Shown here: positions 41,080 through 52,736 of the stretch, piece by piece | Layout of the letters: every line of letters begins with the position of its first letter | How positions within the stretch are numbered: the stretch's first letter is position 1 | Source of the DNA: Sphaerosporella brunnea | Taxonomy: Eukaryota > Ascomycota > Pezizomycetes > Pezizales > Pyronemataceae | Length of the DNA stretch: 64,000 bases | NCBI GenBank assembly: GCA_008704415.1 | Contig: VXIS01000273.1 | Location: 1-64,000, forward strand | Direction: 5' to 3' | The notes under the pieces: generated by a model | Database searches by the model: none | What the model saw: the letters and a program-made list of their open reading frames with translations, nothing else | Told to the model about the DNA's origin: nothing | Program-made: the position numbers and the translations under genes

Positions 41080-42300
41080 GTGGCGGAAATAGTGATGGGG
41101 GCTGATTTTTTCATTTATTGTTTTCATTTGTTTTTTTCCGATTGTTTCTTTGTCGATAGCATAGGGGCCGTGGCCTCATTGTGAGGTGTCTGCACGGTGA
41201 TGGGAAGGGATGGGGTACCCCATCATAAATCAACCAACGATTTGTAAGATTGCTTGCCGCGTGCAGCTGATTGTTTCTTGTTATGTTTTTCGGTGATCTA
41301 GCTCCTGTGATGGTTTGGGTATCATGAAATGTAGACTGGCTGTCTGATATGTAGAAATCTAAAATGCAGGACGGTTCATCTTCGAGGGTTAAGGTGTGAC
41401 CAGTTGCGTTTATGCCACCCCTTGATGTCCCTTTCGTATCTGATGCTCAAACACAAAACCCATTGAACCATTCCTTTTACCTTCCGTCAACGGAACCAAA
41501 ATCTTGCGCAGCAACATGGCGGCCAGAGTAACAAATACTCCCTCCGGCATTATCGGCAAGGTTCAGCATTTTGACCAGTAGGAGCTCGCATAAGACGAGG
41601 AGTTGACAGGGTTTCGGCGATAGGGTTGCGGGTGTCAGCACGGCAACTGGCATGGAGCTATCAAGGGTTTTATTTTTCGCACAATTTAAGCCCTTCCGTG
41701 GAAGGAAAAAAAAGTTGATATTACGGCGGACACGACAAGGCATACTTTACGTCGGTTAACAAAAGAATTCCAAAACGATCAAAAAATGCTGGTGAGGGCC
41801 CCCCCTCGATATAGACCTGGAAAGTACTGAATTCGACTCCGTGGACCGTACTTCCTAAAAAAAATGGAGAGTGTCGTTTTCATACTATGCTCTTAAGACA
41901 AATCATCTATGCACAGTCTGATACCATCGCCTGTTTGCCTGAATTAGTGGATTGCATGTTGGCCACGTTGCCTTCTCTGGCCGTGAAAGCCTCGGGCATG
42001 GTGTATTGGCTGTGCCACTGGGAGTGTGTCTTCACAAAACCCACCAAAACCTGGCGATCATGGAGTCAGTTTGCGTGCCCTTTGTACCCAACTGAAACGC
42101 AGAGGTGCTTTGATAGGTGGGCTCTTTTGTAGAAATGTTGCCGGTTGGTCATGAGCCTCGCTTTAGCGCACCCCTTGAGCGTGGTGAGAGAAGTGCTTTT
42201 CCTGTGCAATCTCACGTGATACGGTTCAACTTTTTTCTTTCTTTGCTTGCGGTGTATTTCAAACGATGTATTTCCCGGTCGTTTCTTACCTACGGTCCGG
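41080..42300. other. No supported gene
   Basis: 3' flank of the preceding gene (T-rich, TTTTTTTCCGATTG) and short frames. No repeats apart from the MITE that follows. Confidence 0.4.
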
Positions 42301-42305
42301 AGAAT

Positions 42306-42449
42306 AGGGCCGCTCAGACAGGCGTTTATATTTTTTTCGACGTTTATGGATTTAAGGCCAGTTTCGGCGTCAAATGGCTTACAGACATCGATAAACAGCC
42401 GGTTAAAAATTCGGATATCCAAGTCAAAAACGCCCGTCTGAGCGGCCCT
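42306..42449 (+). mobile_element. 144-bp MITE, copy 3
   Basis: Same length and ends as the copies at 3,937 and 17,502, with an AAT duplication on both sides. It differs from copy 1 at about four positions. Confidence 0.9.
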
Positions 42450-42645
42450 AATAACTATCCATGATGATAATAACCTGTTGCAGCCTCAATAGACGCCTCA
42501 ATGCAGGGAGGAGAGATGGTTGAACAATCTCTTTTTTCAAATGACTAAATGCACAAACTGAAAGTGTACAAACATGTAGAAAAGTGGTGATGACGACATG
42601 AAACATGATAGGAAAGATACAGCGTAATATAATAAGAAACGTGCG

Positions 42646-43046
42646 TGTGGTATAATTATTCCACTTAATATGATTTCTCCTACGTATTTCCTTACTAAAA
42701 ATACGACACTATGTTACGGTATAACGGTATGATGCCAGTATTCTACGAGTTTCTTTATCTTTCCTTGCTACGTGATTTGGAAGCTCCTAGCCTTTTACGG
42801 ATTTGCGAAAAAGCTATGACCTCACGTTATGAAATCATGTATTTGGCATCGTTCGCTATAAAAGCTGCGAGCTTTTCGTACATTCATTCTGTTTCTCTGC
42901 GTTCGATACGGCCCCCGAATGTATCGACTATCATCAATAAATACTGAGTTGACCAGTGACCTGTTTTCGAGTACCCCCATGGAATTTATCTCAGTTTATT
43001 TGCATCTGTGAAATAGCGGATCTTATAAGCTCACGAAAAGGTTGCA
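42646..43046 (+). mobile_element. Solo-LTR-like repeat, copy 1
   Basis: This copy begins near TGTGGTATAATTATTCC and ends AAAAGGTTGCA. It contains a TATA box (TCGCTATAAAAGC) and a downstream AATAAATACTGAGTTGA, in the order of promoter and poly(A) signal expected in an LTR. Related copies are at 48,842-49,215 (plus) and about 61,290-61,600 (minus). No internal retroelement genes lie between them, and no target duplication is clear. Confidence 0.6.
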
Positions 43047-43059
43047 ATGTGCCGCCTAC

Positions 43060-44640
43060 ATCGTGTCCGCGTACATCCCTGGCTTGATTCCCACCACGTG
43101 TCCATGTCACATCCATCTCCACGGGCGCAACCGTGCTCTCGCCGCATCGGCGTTTTCTTGTTGCCTATGGGCTCGGCGCTTTGATCAAATCCCCCCCCCC
43201 CGTCCAGCATATGGGTAGTCCATCACCACGAGCGTTACCGGGAATCGTACTAAACTCCACCATCGGAAACCAAGACCTGGTTTCATATCCTGAGCCGTGC
43301 GCCCTCCTGACGGGCTTCTGCTGGCGTGTGGTGGGGCCGGGGCAGGCCGTGAAAAGAATATCGCCGGGATGGCCGTTGTGGTGTCCACGCACATTCCTGA
43401 CTTTAGTCCGTACAGGCCAATTATCTCGCACAGAACTCCTTTTTTTCCCTGAGCCGGTTCCAAATCGCAATTCAATCAGCCACCGCCAATTTCAACAGGG
43501 AGATTACACAGAGCACTTACTTGAGCAGCTCATCCTCTGAACCGTCAGGATTCAAAGAAATACCTCTTCCGTTGAAGGACCTCTGTGTGAGATCAGCTTT
43601 TTGTCGACGAAGTTCCTCCCAAGCATTGCCAACTACCTTGTTCACCAAAATATGTCGCTCCCGGACAGCAACCGGCTTCCTTCTAGGGAATCCACTCTTC
43701 CACCCAGCATCGATTCGTTCTGAAAAATCCGCGAAATCTTCACTCTCGACTCCCTCGCTCTCCCCCTTCTGCTCTACCTCACTCTTCCCACCTGGTGCAC
43801 AGGTCTACTCGATAATGAGTAGAGGTGCCGGGGATAGCGCTGGCGTGTAGTGGCGCAGGCGTCATGTACGATACCTGAGCCGTGCAGTGGCGAGGAAAGT
43901 CGCGTGGCATTTGCTGCACTGGCACACTGCACTTGTCGAGGGCTGCATGGTGAATGGGTGTTTCAATAGCGTTGGGATGCAAACCCCAACTCCATGGCGG
44001 CTGGAGGAGTTTTGCCGGCGTAGAGCTCGACAACCTGCGGGGAAAGGTATATCGCCAGGACGGCGCTCGTCTGTGGGCATGGGGGATATGGCGCCCATAT
44101 CGGCTGCGGCGCAGCGAGGTGCAGGAAGCACACTCGATGGAGATCGAAGTCGTATTCTTCGGCGCCACCGACGTCGTCTCTCGTACCTGGCAACCTGGAT
44201 CGTATCGATGTTCATCGTTCCCGAGTTATGTGGTCTGCGCCAGAGGTTTTTGAAAACCTCGCAGGCTTTGCAAGCATGCTGCGTTTATCATTTTGACTGT
44301 TGGGGCTGATAGTCGGAAACATTGTGAAAAGACATACCTGGTTGAACGCCACTATCCGCTTTGTGCAGGGTTGTATGCAACGCCTGCAGAACGGGTTCAC
44401 CCACGTCGTCCAGGGACTGAGAATCAGGCAAATAGCTGTTCTCCTCAATATATCGCACTTTTGGGCCCTATTGCCACTCACTCGACCAAAGAGCAGGGCG
44501 GAGAAAGGAAACATGTGTGTTTGACGAGATTCATTTGCAGGTGAATGTGTTGAAATGGGGATCAATCGTCGAGTGACTCGGGTTTTGGGATTTTAAGGGC
44601 TTTGCCTAGGGTTTCGGTCCACAAAAGCATTTTAGCTCGT
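43060..44640. other. No supported gene
   Basis: Many overlapping frames up to 140 codons on both strands (for example 43,887-44,309 plus and 43,779-44,168 minus). None has a convincing start, intron or family signature. Confidence 0.3.
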
Positions 44641-44674
44641 GCTTGTAGCCACAATAAATACCACTAAACCTCCC

Positions 44675-44765
44675 CCTAAACACCTTCTCTCCCGCTACAC
44701 TTCCCCCTAAACACCTTCTCTCCACAACACCACAACCCAAACACCTCCTCTCCTCAACACCTTTC
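44675..44765 (+). promoter_or_regulatory. Leader of the secreted-protein gene with short repeats
   Basis: CCCCCTAAACACCTTCTCTC occurs twice, 30-odd bases apart, then a weaker third form (CCCAAACACCTCCTCTCC). An AATAAATA TATA-like box lies at about 44,652. The ATG follows at 44,778 in the context CATCACAATGCG. Confidence 0.5.
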
Positions 44766-44777
44766 CCAGCCATCACA

Positions 44778-45335
44778 ATGCGTCCTACCAGCTGGGCCAC
44801 CGCGTTCGTCGCCTTCTTCATGACCTCCGGCACCGCTTTCGCTACCGCTATCGAGCCGAAGAAGGACTCCCACGTCGCGAACGACTTCAACGCTACCAGC
44901 ATCAATGGCCCCAAGTGGGTGAGCGACGTCAACGGCGGCTACCGTCTCGAGTTTTCCGGTCCGCCTCCGCTTGCTAAGTCCCTGATCATCGATCCCCTTA
45001 CGAACCACTCCCAAGTCACCAGCTACGGCTACGCCAAATGCGAGACCTCTTGGGCGTCGCCCACGTACTCCGAGATCGCGGGTGTGTACGAAATCCTCAA
45101 GAAGAACAACAAGGGCATGTGCGAACAGACCAACGCTGTCGGATCCAAGTGCAAGACTTTGGCTTCGTACTACGGTGGCCAATTCGGACTGTGCGGACTG
45201 CCGACCGGCCTCATTCCTTGCGAGTGGCTCGCCTGGGCCTGCAATATGCTTCGCGACGCGTGTTCCTACGATGAAATGCAACGCGCCGGTGGAACTTGGG
45301 TTTTTAGCCAGGAAATGAGGAGTATATTGTTTTAG
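44778..45335 (+). CDS. Secreted cysteine-rich protein
   Basis: This single-exon gene encodes 185 residues. The N terminus (MRPTSWATAFVAFFMTSGTA) is a classical signal peptide with probable cleavage after about residue 22. Two N-glycosylation sequons are visible (N38-A-T and N76-H-S). The mature protein carries seven cysteines (88, 115, 125, 139, 148, 154, 161), with CEQTNAVGSKCKTLASYYGG and GLCGLP resembling the cysteine pattern of a widespread family of small secreted fungal proteins of unknown function. It would act outside the cell or in the wall. The odd number of cysteines leaves one unpaired. No introns are needed. Whether it acts as an effector cannot be told from sequence. Confidence 0.85.
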   Translation: MRPTSWATAFVAFFMTSGTAFATAIEPKKDSHVANDFNATSINGPKWVSDVNGGYRLEFSGPPPLAKSLIIDPLTNHSQVTSYGYAKCETSWASPTYSEIAGVYEILKKNNKGMCEQTNAVGSKCKTLASYYGGQFGLCGLPTGLIPCEWLAWACNMLRDACSYDEMQRAGGTWVFSQEMRSILF

Positions 45336-45436
45336 GTTGATGTCGATGGGTTGGTTGGTTGGTGTATGTATTGGGCGACGGAGGGGAAAAAAAAAAATGT
45401 TGGGGAAACTGTTGAGGAGGAATAATCAAGACAGTA

Positions 45437-45783
45437 GGGGTATTCAATTTGGCTGAAAACGGTATATAGGGGTCGCCGATTAGCGGTGGCATAATAGGTC
45501 GTAGTTGAATACCCCCAATAAAAGATGGCTAAAATTGGGAATATTATGCGCCGTAAAAGTTGTTTCCTCTTTTCGCTTGTTTCGCACCTGATTCCGGTGG
45601 ATGTGAGTGCTAGCATGTGAGCCTCGATTACGTGGCGGGCCATAATCGGTGGGGTATTTGGAGCGTTATTGATCCCCGACAATCATTAAAATGAAAAGGC
45701 ATATTATCTGCCTAAAATGAAAAGTAGACGTTCATATTCTGGTACCCATATATGGTGCCGTTTTCAGCCAAATTGAATACCCC
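45437..45783 (-). mobile_element. TA-type MITE, copy 2 (uninterrupted)
   Basis: This 347-bp element has terminal inverted repeats starting GGGGTATTCAATTTGGC, with TA on both sides (45,435-45,436 and 45,784-45,785). Its complement matches the pieces at 3,857-6,584. It keeps the empty sites for both the 144-bp MITE and the Tc1 element. It has no coding capacity. It starts about 100 bp downstream of the secreted-protein stop codon. Confidence 0.92.
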
Positions 45784-45789
45784 TAGTGC

Positions 45790-47440
45790 CGCATTGCGGG
45801 GATCGTCGTGCAGGCAAACATAAACACATTTGAAAAAGACGTGAAATCCAAGCCGAAAAACATCTGCAAACCGCCATTATTCCGCTTCTCGACAGGAAGA
45901 CTTGTTAATCTACGTGGTTGCGGAGTGAAAGAAACACTATCAAATAGAGAGACAAGAACGCCGTTAACTGGATCAGCTGGATCCCCATAGGGCTGTAAAA
46001 CGACGGCAACGATCAAGTAACCAGCTCTCCTGTAGCCGGGCATTGTCGTAATGTGAAAATAAAGGTTTTTCGAAGCTCAAGCTCTCGAGCAACGGGGGAT
46101 GATCTGACGCCATCTTGTGTTTGGCTGGGGAGTGTGGGTGTAGTCCGTGTTTTATCCCAAGGCAATTGGAGGTGTCAACCTCCGTCCGTAGGGTAGCCAG
46201 CCAGCGTAGTACTTCCCATCACTATCATATATGGCGGGCTCGCGCTCCCCATATAGCAATTTCTTCCACAGCGACCGGCTGGAAGAGTGTTAGAAGAATA
46301 CATTCCCTCTCTTGCTCTGTGTTCCACGGTTCACGGCCCAGTTTGCCACGCTCACCACCCCCGCTCCCTGCCCGCCATGGACCGATATCTCCCTTGTCCT
46401 TTGGACCTCTGAGCGTTAGAAGTCGTAGCATTTTCGGCCAATCTCACGCGAAGCCACCCCATCTATTCGGCTTGTAACCCAAAAAATGACACTTCCTACC
46501 CGGCAAGGATAGAGTTATGGGAAGTTCTCCAGTGGTGCCTGGTGAAGCCTGGACCATCGAGGTACGTGATGATCAATGACGTTGACGCGGCTGATGTGGA
46601 TCCGCGGGGGCTTTGGAACGCGGGAGCATGGGCAGTACGGTTAGCGCTTTTGAATATCAGCTGCACGGAGCCGACACTTACCAGTACTGGACGCCTTCCC
46701 GTCGCCCTAGTGAAACCCAATAGAAGCATTACCTATCCGCTGAATGACAAATTTCGACGTGTCCTTTGGCCCGCAGCCCTTCCCTCTCACTAGCCAGCAC
46801 AAAGTCAGTCCAGAGTTGATTGAAAGCTTCGGCAGGTAGATAGTAGCGCAGGATTCGAACCCGGCTTACAACCATAATCAACCCAGCGGGCTGCCAGCTA
46901 ACTGTCTGTCGCGTGTTCTGTGAAGGATGTCTATGGATGGAACTTTTGGTCAGGTTCACCTGGAGCTGCGTACCATGATTAGCCCACGTCCGTCATCCGG
47001 AAACTGTGAAACATGAACTACCTTTCCAGCCGAATAATGAGATGGGCATCCATTGCCTCGGTCTCGTGAGCAACCGGTGCAGTTCTTGCTCGAACTGCGA
47101 TCAGTGACACTCCGCACCTTGATACTTGGAAATCAACGCGTAGAGCGAAGGGGTTGTTCTTGGTTACCTTTGCACGATGGATGCTGCCCGAGCTGTCGCA
47201 AGATTTTTGAAGTCGCCTGGAGTGAGGTACCTCAGGCAGTCCACGGCTAACAAAGCTCTTATGGCCAGGTAGGATTAAGGACAAATCCGACACCAAATTG
47301 TGCAAGAAGCAAGCTGCAAAGAGCCGGGTGTATGGAAATTGGATTCGGGGGGACGCGGCAATGTGTGTGTGGGAGAAAAGAACGACTGGTAGGCGAAGGA
47401 TTCGCTTGTGCCATTCGCTTATGTCGCTTAGTTTTTTTTG
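45790..47440. other. No supported gene; one tRNA-like fragment
   Basis: Short frames only. On the minus strand, 46,861-46,851 reads GGTTCGAATCC, an exact pol III B-box, within a possible T-arm. No matching acceptor stem or clean A-box is seen, so I do not call a tRNA. Confidence 0.3.
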
Positions 47441-47444
47441 TCGT

Positions 47445-47475
47445 TCACGTGACCAGCGCTATAAAAGCTCCTCGC
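47445..47475 (+). promoter_or_regulatory. Promoter with CACGTG box and TATAAAA
   Basis: GTTCACGTGACCAGC is followed immediately by GCTATAAAAGCTC, then a C/T-rich leader. It precedes the spliced fragment below. Layout matches the 18.24-kb promoter. Confidence 0.55.
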
Positions 47476-47479
47476 CCCA

Positions 47480-48500
47480 AATGCCACACTCCCTTCTTTC
47501 ATTCTTTGCTTTTCTCCACTTCCCAACACGGTTTCCCTTTACCACCAGGTATACAAAATACCAACCACCATTTGAACTATTTTGGCACATCCCACTCTCA
47601 AAAGCCTTGGAGTGTGTTTCACTTTCCAAACACCGCGCTGCCGTTGGAAGAATTCAGTGGACCAGTAAGTACTGATGACCTTTCCAAGTTGTGGACGCGT
47701 TGAGACGCGTTCAACCTGACGCAAACCGACCAGTGAAAGCCGGTTCGTCGATCCCGTCAAGAAGCTCACTTTTGCTGGCTTGAAGAGAGGCCGCGACAAG
47801 GACGACAAAAGCAGCCGAGTATTTCAACGAGCCACTGGCCACGCCCGTCAAATTGGTGGTACTGCTTCGAGGCTGTAAATCGCATGGGACTTCGCTCACA
47901 CCCTCGCCGTTTCAGAGAGAGCCGTCGGACCTCGCATGAACTCATCAACAAATGCCTGGCGCCAACGATTGCACAGCCGGTTGAAACGAGGTTGCAATAT
48001 ACGAATGCAACCTTAGGCCCCTGCCTGCTTCTTGTGCAGCCAAAGCAGCCATCCGCCTCCCCACAGCACCAATAAATAATTCGCCCGCAAGAACTGTCGC
48101 TGGAAAACCACTGGGAAGGGGACGGTCAACCAAGACGTGTGGGTTCTTGGACGAAAGGGGGCTCCTCACGGGGCCCCCGAGGGCTACGTAAGTGTCTTAG
48201 TTCTGGATTAAATTTGAAAGCGTTCAGTGCTAACTGGAATAGTCGTTCATAGCGGGTTCACCATGACCCGTTTCTCCCGCTGCCGATGACACCGCGAGGA
48301 GATTGCTCTGACCGCAACACTTCACATGCCTCCGCCCCGGCGACGAGAAGGTGAACCATCACGTCGAGTAGGGTAGGAAATGGAGGGGGGGGGGGGGGGC
48401 CAAATCTAATGGACAAGGATATTACCGATCCCCTCCCCTGCCTCCTACCCCGAGGCAAATCCAGACTCGTCGCTACTCATTCCGCCGCGACCCAAAGTCC
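47480..48500 (+). CDS. Spliced gene, unknown function (start unresolved)
   Basis: Downstream of a strong promoter, two clear introns occur. The first opens with GTAAGTACTGATGACC near 47,665 and closes near 47,732 (CGACCAG). The second is 48,187-48,242 (GTAAGT, branch GTGCTAACTG, acceptor AATAG). Between them one frame reads RFVDPVKKLTFAGLKRGRDK, then SRVFQRATGHARQIGGTASR, and later VNQDVWVLGRKGAPHG. No ATG in the right frame could be tied to the first exon. A G-run of about 16 at 48,386 breaks downstream frames. The family is not recognised, and it may be a decayed gene. Confidence 0.35.
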
Positions 48501-48841
48501 TGCGGATGGTGGTTAGGCGCGCGCGTGGCACTGCGGCAGCTGACGGCGGAGTCGGCATCGACGGCGCCTAGCTTGCTGCGGAGTCAGGATGGCAACCTGC
48601 GAAGCTACTAGAGGCGGCTACGCCCATCGCAAGCAGGCTCCGGAATGGGGTAGGCAGCAGCCTACGTGGACGCCAGAGGACGACGTCAACAAGGACACTT
48701 CCAAACTGACCGGTTCGGGAAAGAGTATGCACAGATGAGGGCGGGAGTGGACAATGTTGGAGATGGCAGGCGAGAGGGCGAGGGCGCGTCAGCGTTGATA
48801 ACAACGGGGACTTCCCATCGCTCTGTAGGAGGCTGATGGAA

Positions 48842-49215
48842 TGTCGGTGGAAGATTATTGCACTTATTATGATTTCTTTTAGCCTTCGCAAGGCAGACTT
48901 TGTAGGTCTTATGACCATTCTTTCCTTGTTTTACGAATTTGCCACCAAGCTTTGACTTCATGTTTCGACATCATGTATTTAGCATCGTTGGCTATAAAAT
49001 CTGCGAGCCTTTTCTACCTTCACTCTCTTTCTCTTCTTTCGATACGGCCTTTCGAGCAGCCCAGATTGTCTCGACTACTATTCAATAAATACTGAGTTGA
49101 TCGTTGACCTGTTTTCTAATATCCTCTGGTATTTATCAAGTCCGATACACAGAAGATTCTGAGTTTATTTGCATTTGTGAAGTAGCAGATCTTATAATCT
49201 CACGAAAAGGTTACA
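48842..49215 (+). mobile_element. Solo-LTR-like repeat, copy 2
   Basis: Begins near TGTCGGTGGAAGATTATTG and ends AAAAGGTTACA. It contains TTGGCTATAAAATCTGCG and CAATAAATACTGAGTTGA, matching copy 1 at 42.6-43.0 kb. A 91-codon minus-strand frame (48,686-48,961) overlaps its start and is probably incidental. Confidence 0.6.
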
Positions 49216-49219
49216 GGCG

Positions 49220-49990
49220 GCTTCAGGTTCTATAGACCAAACAACCGGGTGTGTAGACTAAATACCAAAATGGACTGGTCAAATATAGACGGCGTGTATT
49301 TCCCTCTTTCCATCGAGTAGCAGCAAAAACTCTACCAACTACGTGAACCTTGTAGTTTAGAAAGCGGTCTGTCGAAGACTTTGTCCGCTAGCATCAACCT
49401 CCTACACAGCGTCGAGAGATCTCTGACTAATTTGTGTTTCGTTCTTTCTGTATCCGGGTGCTCGCAGTCGACACATCAGATGATTTCTACATGACTGCGG
49501 ACAGGACCTGCGCGGGGAGGGTCTACCACAATGTCTTTAGCTTGCATGCAGACAATAAATGCGACTACACACCCACACTGTAGTCGGTGGTGCTGGCCAG
49601 CGTCCACCACGTCTGAGGACTTGCCTCTAAGCACCGGCAGGGGGGAGGAGGCATTTAGCAATAGTACTCTGTTATATTGCTTTGTTATGATATGCTCGCT
49701 GTGCATCATGATGGTGAGTTTGTGTGCAACCGGCAATGTTTTTGGGAGCAATTATGAAGAAATTTATATCCTTATCGCAGATGAAATAAATAATTGGAAA
49801 ACAGTGTGAATAACGTTGAACGTAATTACAAAATCCTGCTACAGACCAAAAGAGCAATAAAATGCAACATCCGAGATAAAAAGTGCAACCAAAAACCCAA
49901 AAAATCCACCCATTCAAACCAAAACCCTTAGACAAATGCGAAACAAAATAAAAAAAAAGCCAAATGCCGTATCCAGGGCGTTTAGATGCT
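49220..49990. other. No supported gene
   Basis: Short frames only. GACTACA and TGTAGTC form a small hairpin at about 49,563-49,585 next to CAGACAATAAATG, which may be a worn copy of module M. Confidence 0.3.
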
Positions 49991-49992
49991 GT

Positions 49993-50169
49993 CTACTTCT
50001 TATCACCCGGCGGTTTGCAGTCTTGATCTTGGCAGATTGCATTGCCGCACCCACCACAGAAGAGCAAGTCATCAGGACCGTTGTCCACGAACGTGGTCCT
50101 CTGGCCGCATTTGCAGCAAATCCAGGTGGTTGCCTTGTGCCAGTGCGATTTGGAGGTCTGCTTAGGCAT
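49993..50169 (-). CDS. Small zinc-ribbon-like protein, paralogue 1
   Basis: This 58-residue frame starts at the ATG at 50,169 (MPKQTSKSHWHK). Cysteines are at 18, 19, 21, 38, 41, 46 and 51 (WICCKCGQR, FCGGCGNAICQDQDC), giving a CxxC, CxxC, C-x4-C pattern that could bind one or two zinc ions. The neighbour at 51,079-51,267 has the same start (MPK), the same C38/C41/C46/C51 spacing and a similar length, so the two are tandem paralogues on one strand, which supports both as real genes. An upstream in-frame ATG would add 12 residues not shared by the paralogue. Function unknown; small zinc ribbons commonly bind proteins or nucleic acids. Confidence 0.72.
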   Translation of the reverse strand: MPKQTSKSHWHKATTWICCKCGQRTTFVDNGPDDLLFCGGCGNAICQDQDCKPPGDKK

Positions 50170-50229
50170 TTTATGTGGTCCCAAAAGAAATGATGTTGAT
50201 AGCAAAAGCTGTGTTGTTGTTTTGTGAAT

Positions 50230-51060
50230 GTTGAGGTATTTGCAGTGTCGATGATGCTATAGAGTTAGCTGGGACGGAGCGGAGGAATTTCAGGAGCCTC
50301 GGAGCATTTGAAGTGAACCATGCGCATTTGTAACTGAAGAGAAAGGCTCATGCTAAGAAAAAGGCGTATCCAATCGTTCAAATGGAGATCATTTGATGCA
50401 CCCAACGGCCTTGCAAACTTAGCGCATAGATAATAGTTTCAAAAGTGCATGAAAGAACGCTAGTGCTCGGGACCCACGGCATTATGCCGAGTTTCCTTTG
50501 GTTCTCATGGTGAATTAATGTGATAGATAATCGCATGGTTGGTTCAATCGCTGGTACGGCCAGCCATCGTCTACGAAGAGATTCAATCAGCTGTGGCTGA
50601 TAGCTAAATATGACTCAAAAGCAGTTGGACAGCGTTAATTCAGCATGAGTCCTCCAGCACTTGTTTAGAAATACCAGCGCACGATTGCAGAAATAGTGGT
50701 GCACATGTGTGGACTATGCGACGGCAGAGATTTTACCGGAGATAGAGGCGAATGCTATGTTTTCGAACTTGATAAACAGAACATAACTAACTACTGAAAA
50801 CTAAAAATTGCAAACGTCAAAAACCGCAATGGACGGAACAATATAGATGAGGATGAAGGCAGTAAGCACCAACGTATCCAACTGACAATACACTAACCAG
50901 CAATCAATGAAAAGTGAATCATAAACCGCATTCAGGCAAATACACAGACAAAGATGACGATCCAAAATCCAAAATCAATGTCTAACCGTCACAATCACAA
51001 CTTTGAAATCAATCAAAAAAAGAAATGGAGAAAGCCCAACAATATGGCCTTCATCCTCTG
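50230..51060. other. Intergenic between zinc-ribbon paralogues
   Basis: AT-rich sequence without long frames. It presumably holds the promoter of paralogue 1 and the 3' end of paralogue 2 (minus strand). Confidence 0.4.
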
Positions 51061-51078
51061 CCAACCTCGAAATGTCAA

Positions 51079-51267
51079 CTACTTGCGAGGGATCATTTTC
51101 TTAACCACCAGTTCACAGTCCTTGTCGGAGCACTTCCGTGCTCCGCACCCTCCGCAGACTTTCCACTCGATCGGATCACCAAGATACTCCCGGTTGTCTG
51201 CGAACCCGCATTTGCAGCATGTCCAGCCATTGTATGGTGCCTCGCACACCTTTCGGAACTTGGGCAT
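51079..51267 (-). CDS. Small zinc-ribbon-like protein, paralogue 2
   Basis: This 62-residue frame starts MPKFRKVCEAPYNGW. Cysteines are at 8, 17, 18, 20, 38, 41, 46 and 51 (WTCCKCGF, VCGGCGARKCSDKDC), the last four at the same positions as in paralogue 1. The C terminus is basic (VVKKMIPRK). It lies about 0.9 kb upstream of paralogue 1 in the same orientation, suggesting tandem duplication. The identity between them is confined to the cysteine framework and nearby residues, so the duplication is not recent. No intron is visible. Confidence 0.72.
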   Translation of the reverse strand: MPKFRKVCEAPYNGWTCCKCGFADNREYLGDPIEWKVCGGCGARKCSDKDCELVVKKMIPRK

Positions 51268-51449
51268 ATTGTTGATTCCAAGCGTAATGGTGGTCGAGAT
51301 TATTGGGTTGTTAAAGGTCGATCGGGTCGAAGTGGTGATAATTTTTGGCTGGATATTGAATGTGATTGGTGGATGCTCTGTTGTTCGAGATCTCTTTGGT
51401 CGCTGTAGTTGCTGGATTGATATTCTTATATTCAGTGATGAAGGGTAAA

Positions 51450-52720
51450 TGCAGAGCTCGAGTAGCCGCGGCCATTTGTACGGAACCGATTACCAGCCGG
51501 TGAACTAGAAATCTGTTTTCAAGGCCAAGTTAGAAAACTTCGTACTTAGCTGTCGTGCGCTTGGTAAGGGAGACTAGAAGTGGCTTTGTAAAGTATGTTG
51601 AGTTTTGCGGGGAATGAGTTCCCCAAAAAACCTGACCGGTGCTCACCTAGACGTCCTGTTTCAAATAAAAATGATGACAGAGCCATACGGATCTCGGCTT
51701 AATGCTTCACCCTGTCTTATAACCGTTTCCGTAGGTGTTGGCCTCCGGTATGTGTTGTAGCTCTGCTGTATTGAGCTATCACCGCCGTACATGTGACAGC
51801 CACCTCCATCTTGAGCATAGCCTCACACAGTACCGTCGCGTCCGGTTTGCAAAGACGTTCGTGAGGAGGGTCTGGCCGCTGGTCCTTAGGCTCCGGCGCT
51901 GCCAGTCGGTCGCTGGCGTTCTGGGGCTGGACAACAATGGGGAGTGCGACAACCCCTTTCCTTTGGACACTTGCGTTGGTCTTTCCTTGTTTGGCGTTTG
52001 GAACCATGTTGATCAAGCAATGTATCGTATGAAGCTTTCTAGTCTCACTGTTTGGCGCAACTTTGCTCCACACCATCGAGGTGGTCGCGTTGTCAAACAT
52101 GTCGCCGTCAGCTGACGATAGCCAGGTCCCCATAGGATCGTCAGTAGCGTTTTGCAGTTGTAGTCAGAACCATAGGCAGTCGTGGGTCGCCATCGAAGCA
52201 AACTGCGACAATCATATTCGGCGGTGCAGCACCGGCTGGTTGGTGTCGATTCTCCAGGAAGAGGGTCTCGGTGACACATTTCGCAGCCAAGTGCAAGTTG
52301 AAAGCAAGTATCTTTGAGCCGCTGATAGACGATCCAACACGATGTACCAGGCTTCGAGGTTTGATATCTTCTGGCGATGCGAAGGGGTTGTCGATGGTAT
52401 GATGCGGTGTGATTGAAAGCTGGCCTGGTAACTAAGCAGAGGCAGTCAAAATTACACCGAGAATCAACCTTTACACATTGGCTGTGAAGTGTAAGAAACA
52501 TTTCCATCGTAAGGCGTTTTAAATTTCAATTAACCAAGATTACAATCCATAACTCCAGCAGTCACTACTGAAAGTCAGTTAATGCGACTCGATTTCTAAA
52601 TTACATACTTTGTTTTGTCCCTTGGCGGTGCTCATTGACCATCCGCTGACGACAACTCCACTTTCTTCACAAGCCCGACCCTCTGCGCAGATCAACAACG
52701 CCGCATTTTTCACCGAAATC
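51450..52720. other. No supported gene
   Basis: Overlapping frames up to 164 codons on both strands (51,717-52,507) without recognisable features. Confidence 0.3.
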
Positions 52721-52736
52721 AAAGCGCTTGACGAAC

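Noticed and set aside
44754..45281. 175-codon minus-strand ORF
   Set aside because: It is antisense to the secreted-protein gene, which has a signal peptide, cysteine pattern and leader.
46801..46925. tRNA gene on the minus strand
   Set aside because: An exact B-box and a possible T-arm are present, but no matching 7-bp acceptor stem or clean D-arm could be found.
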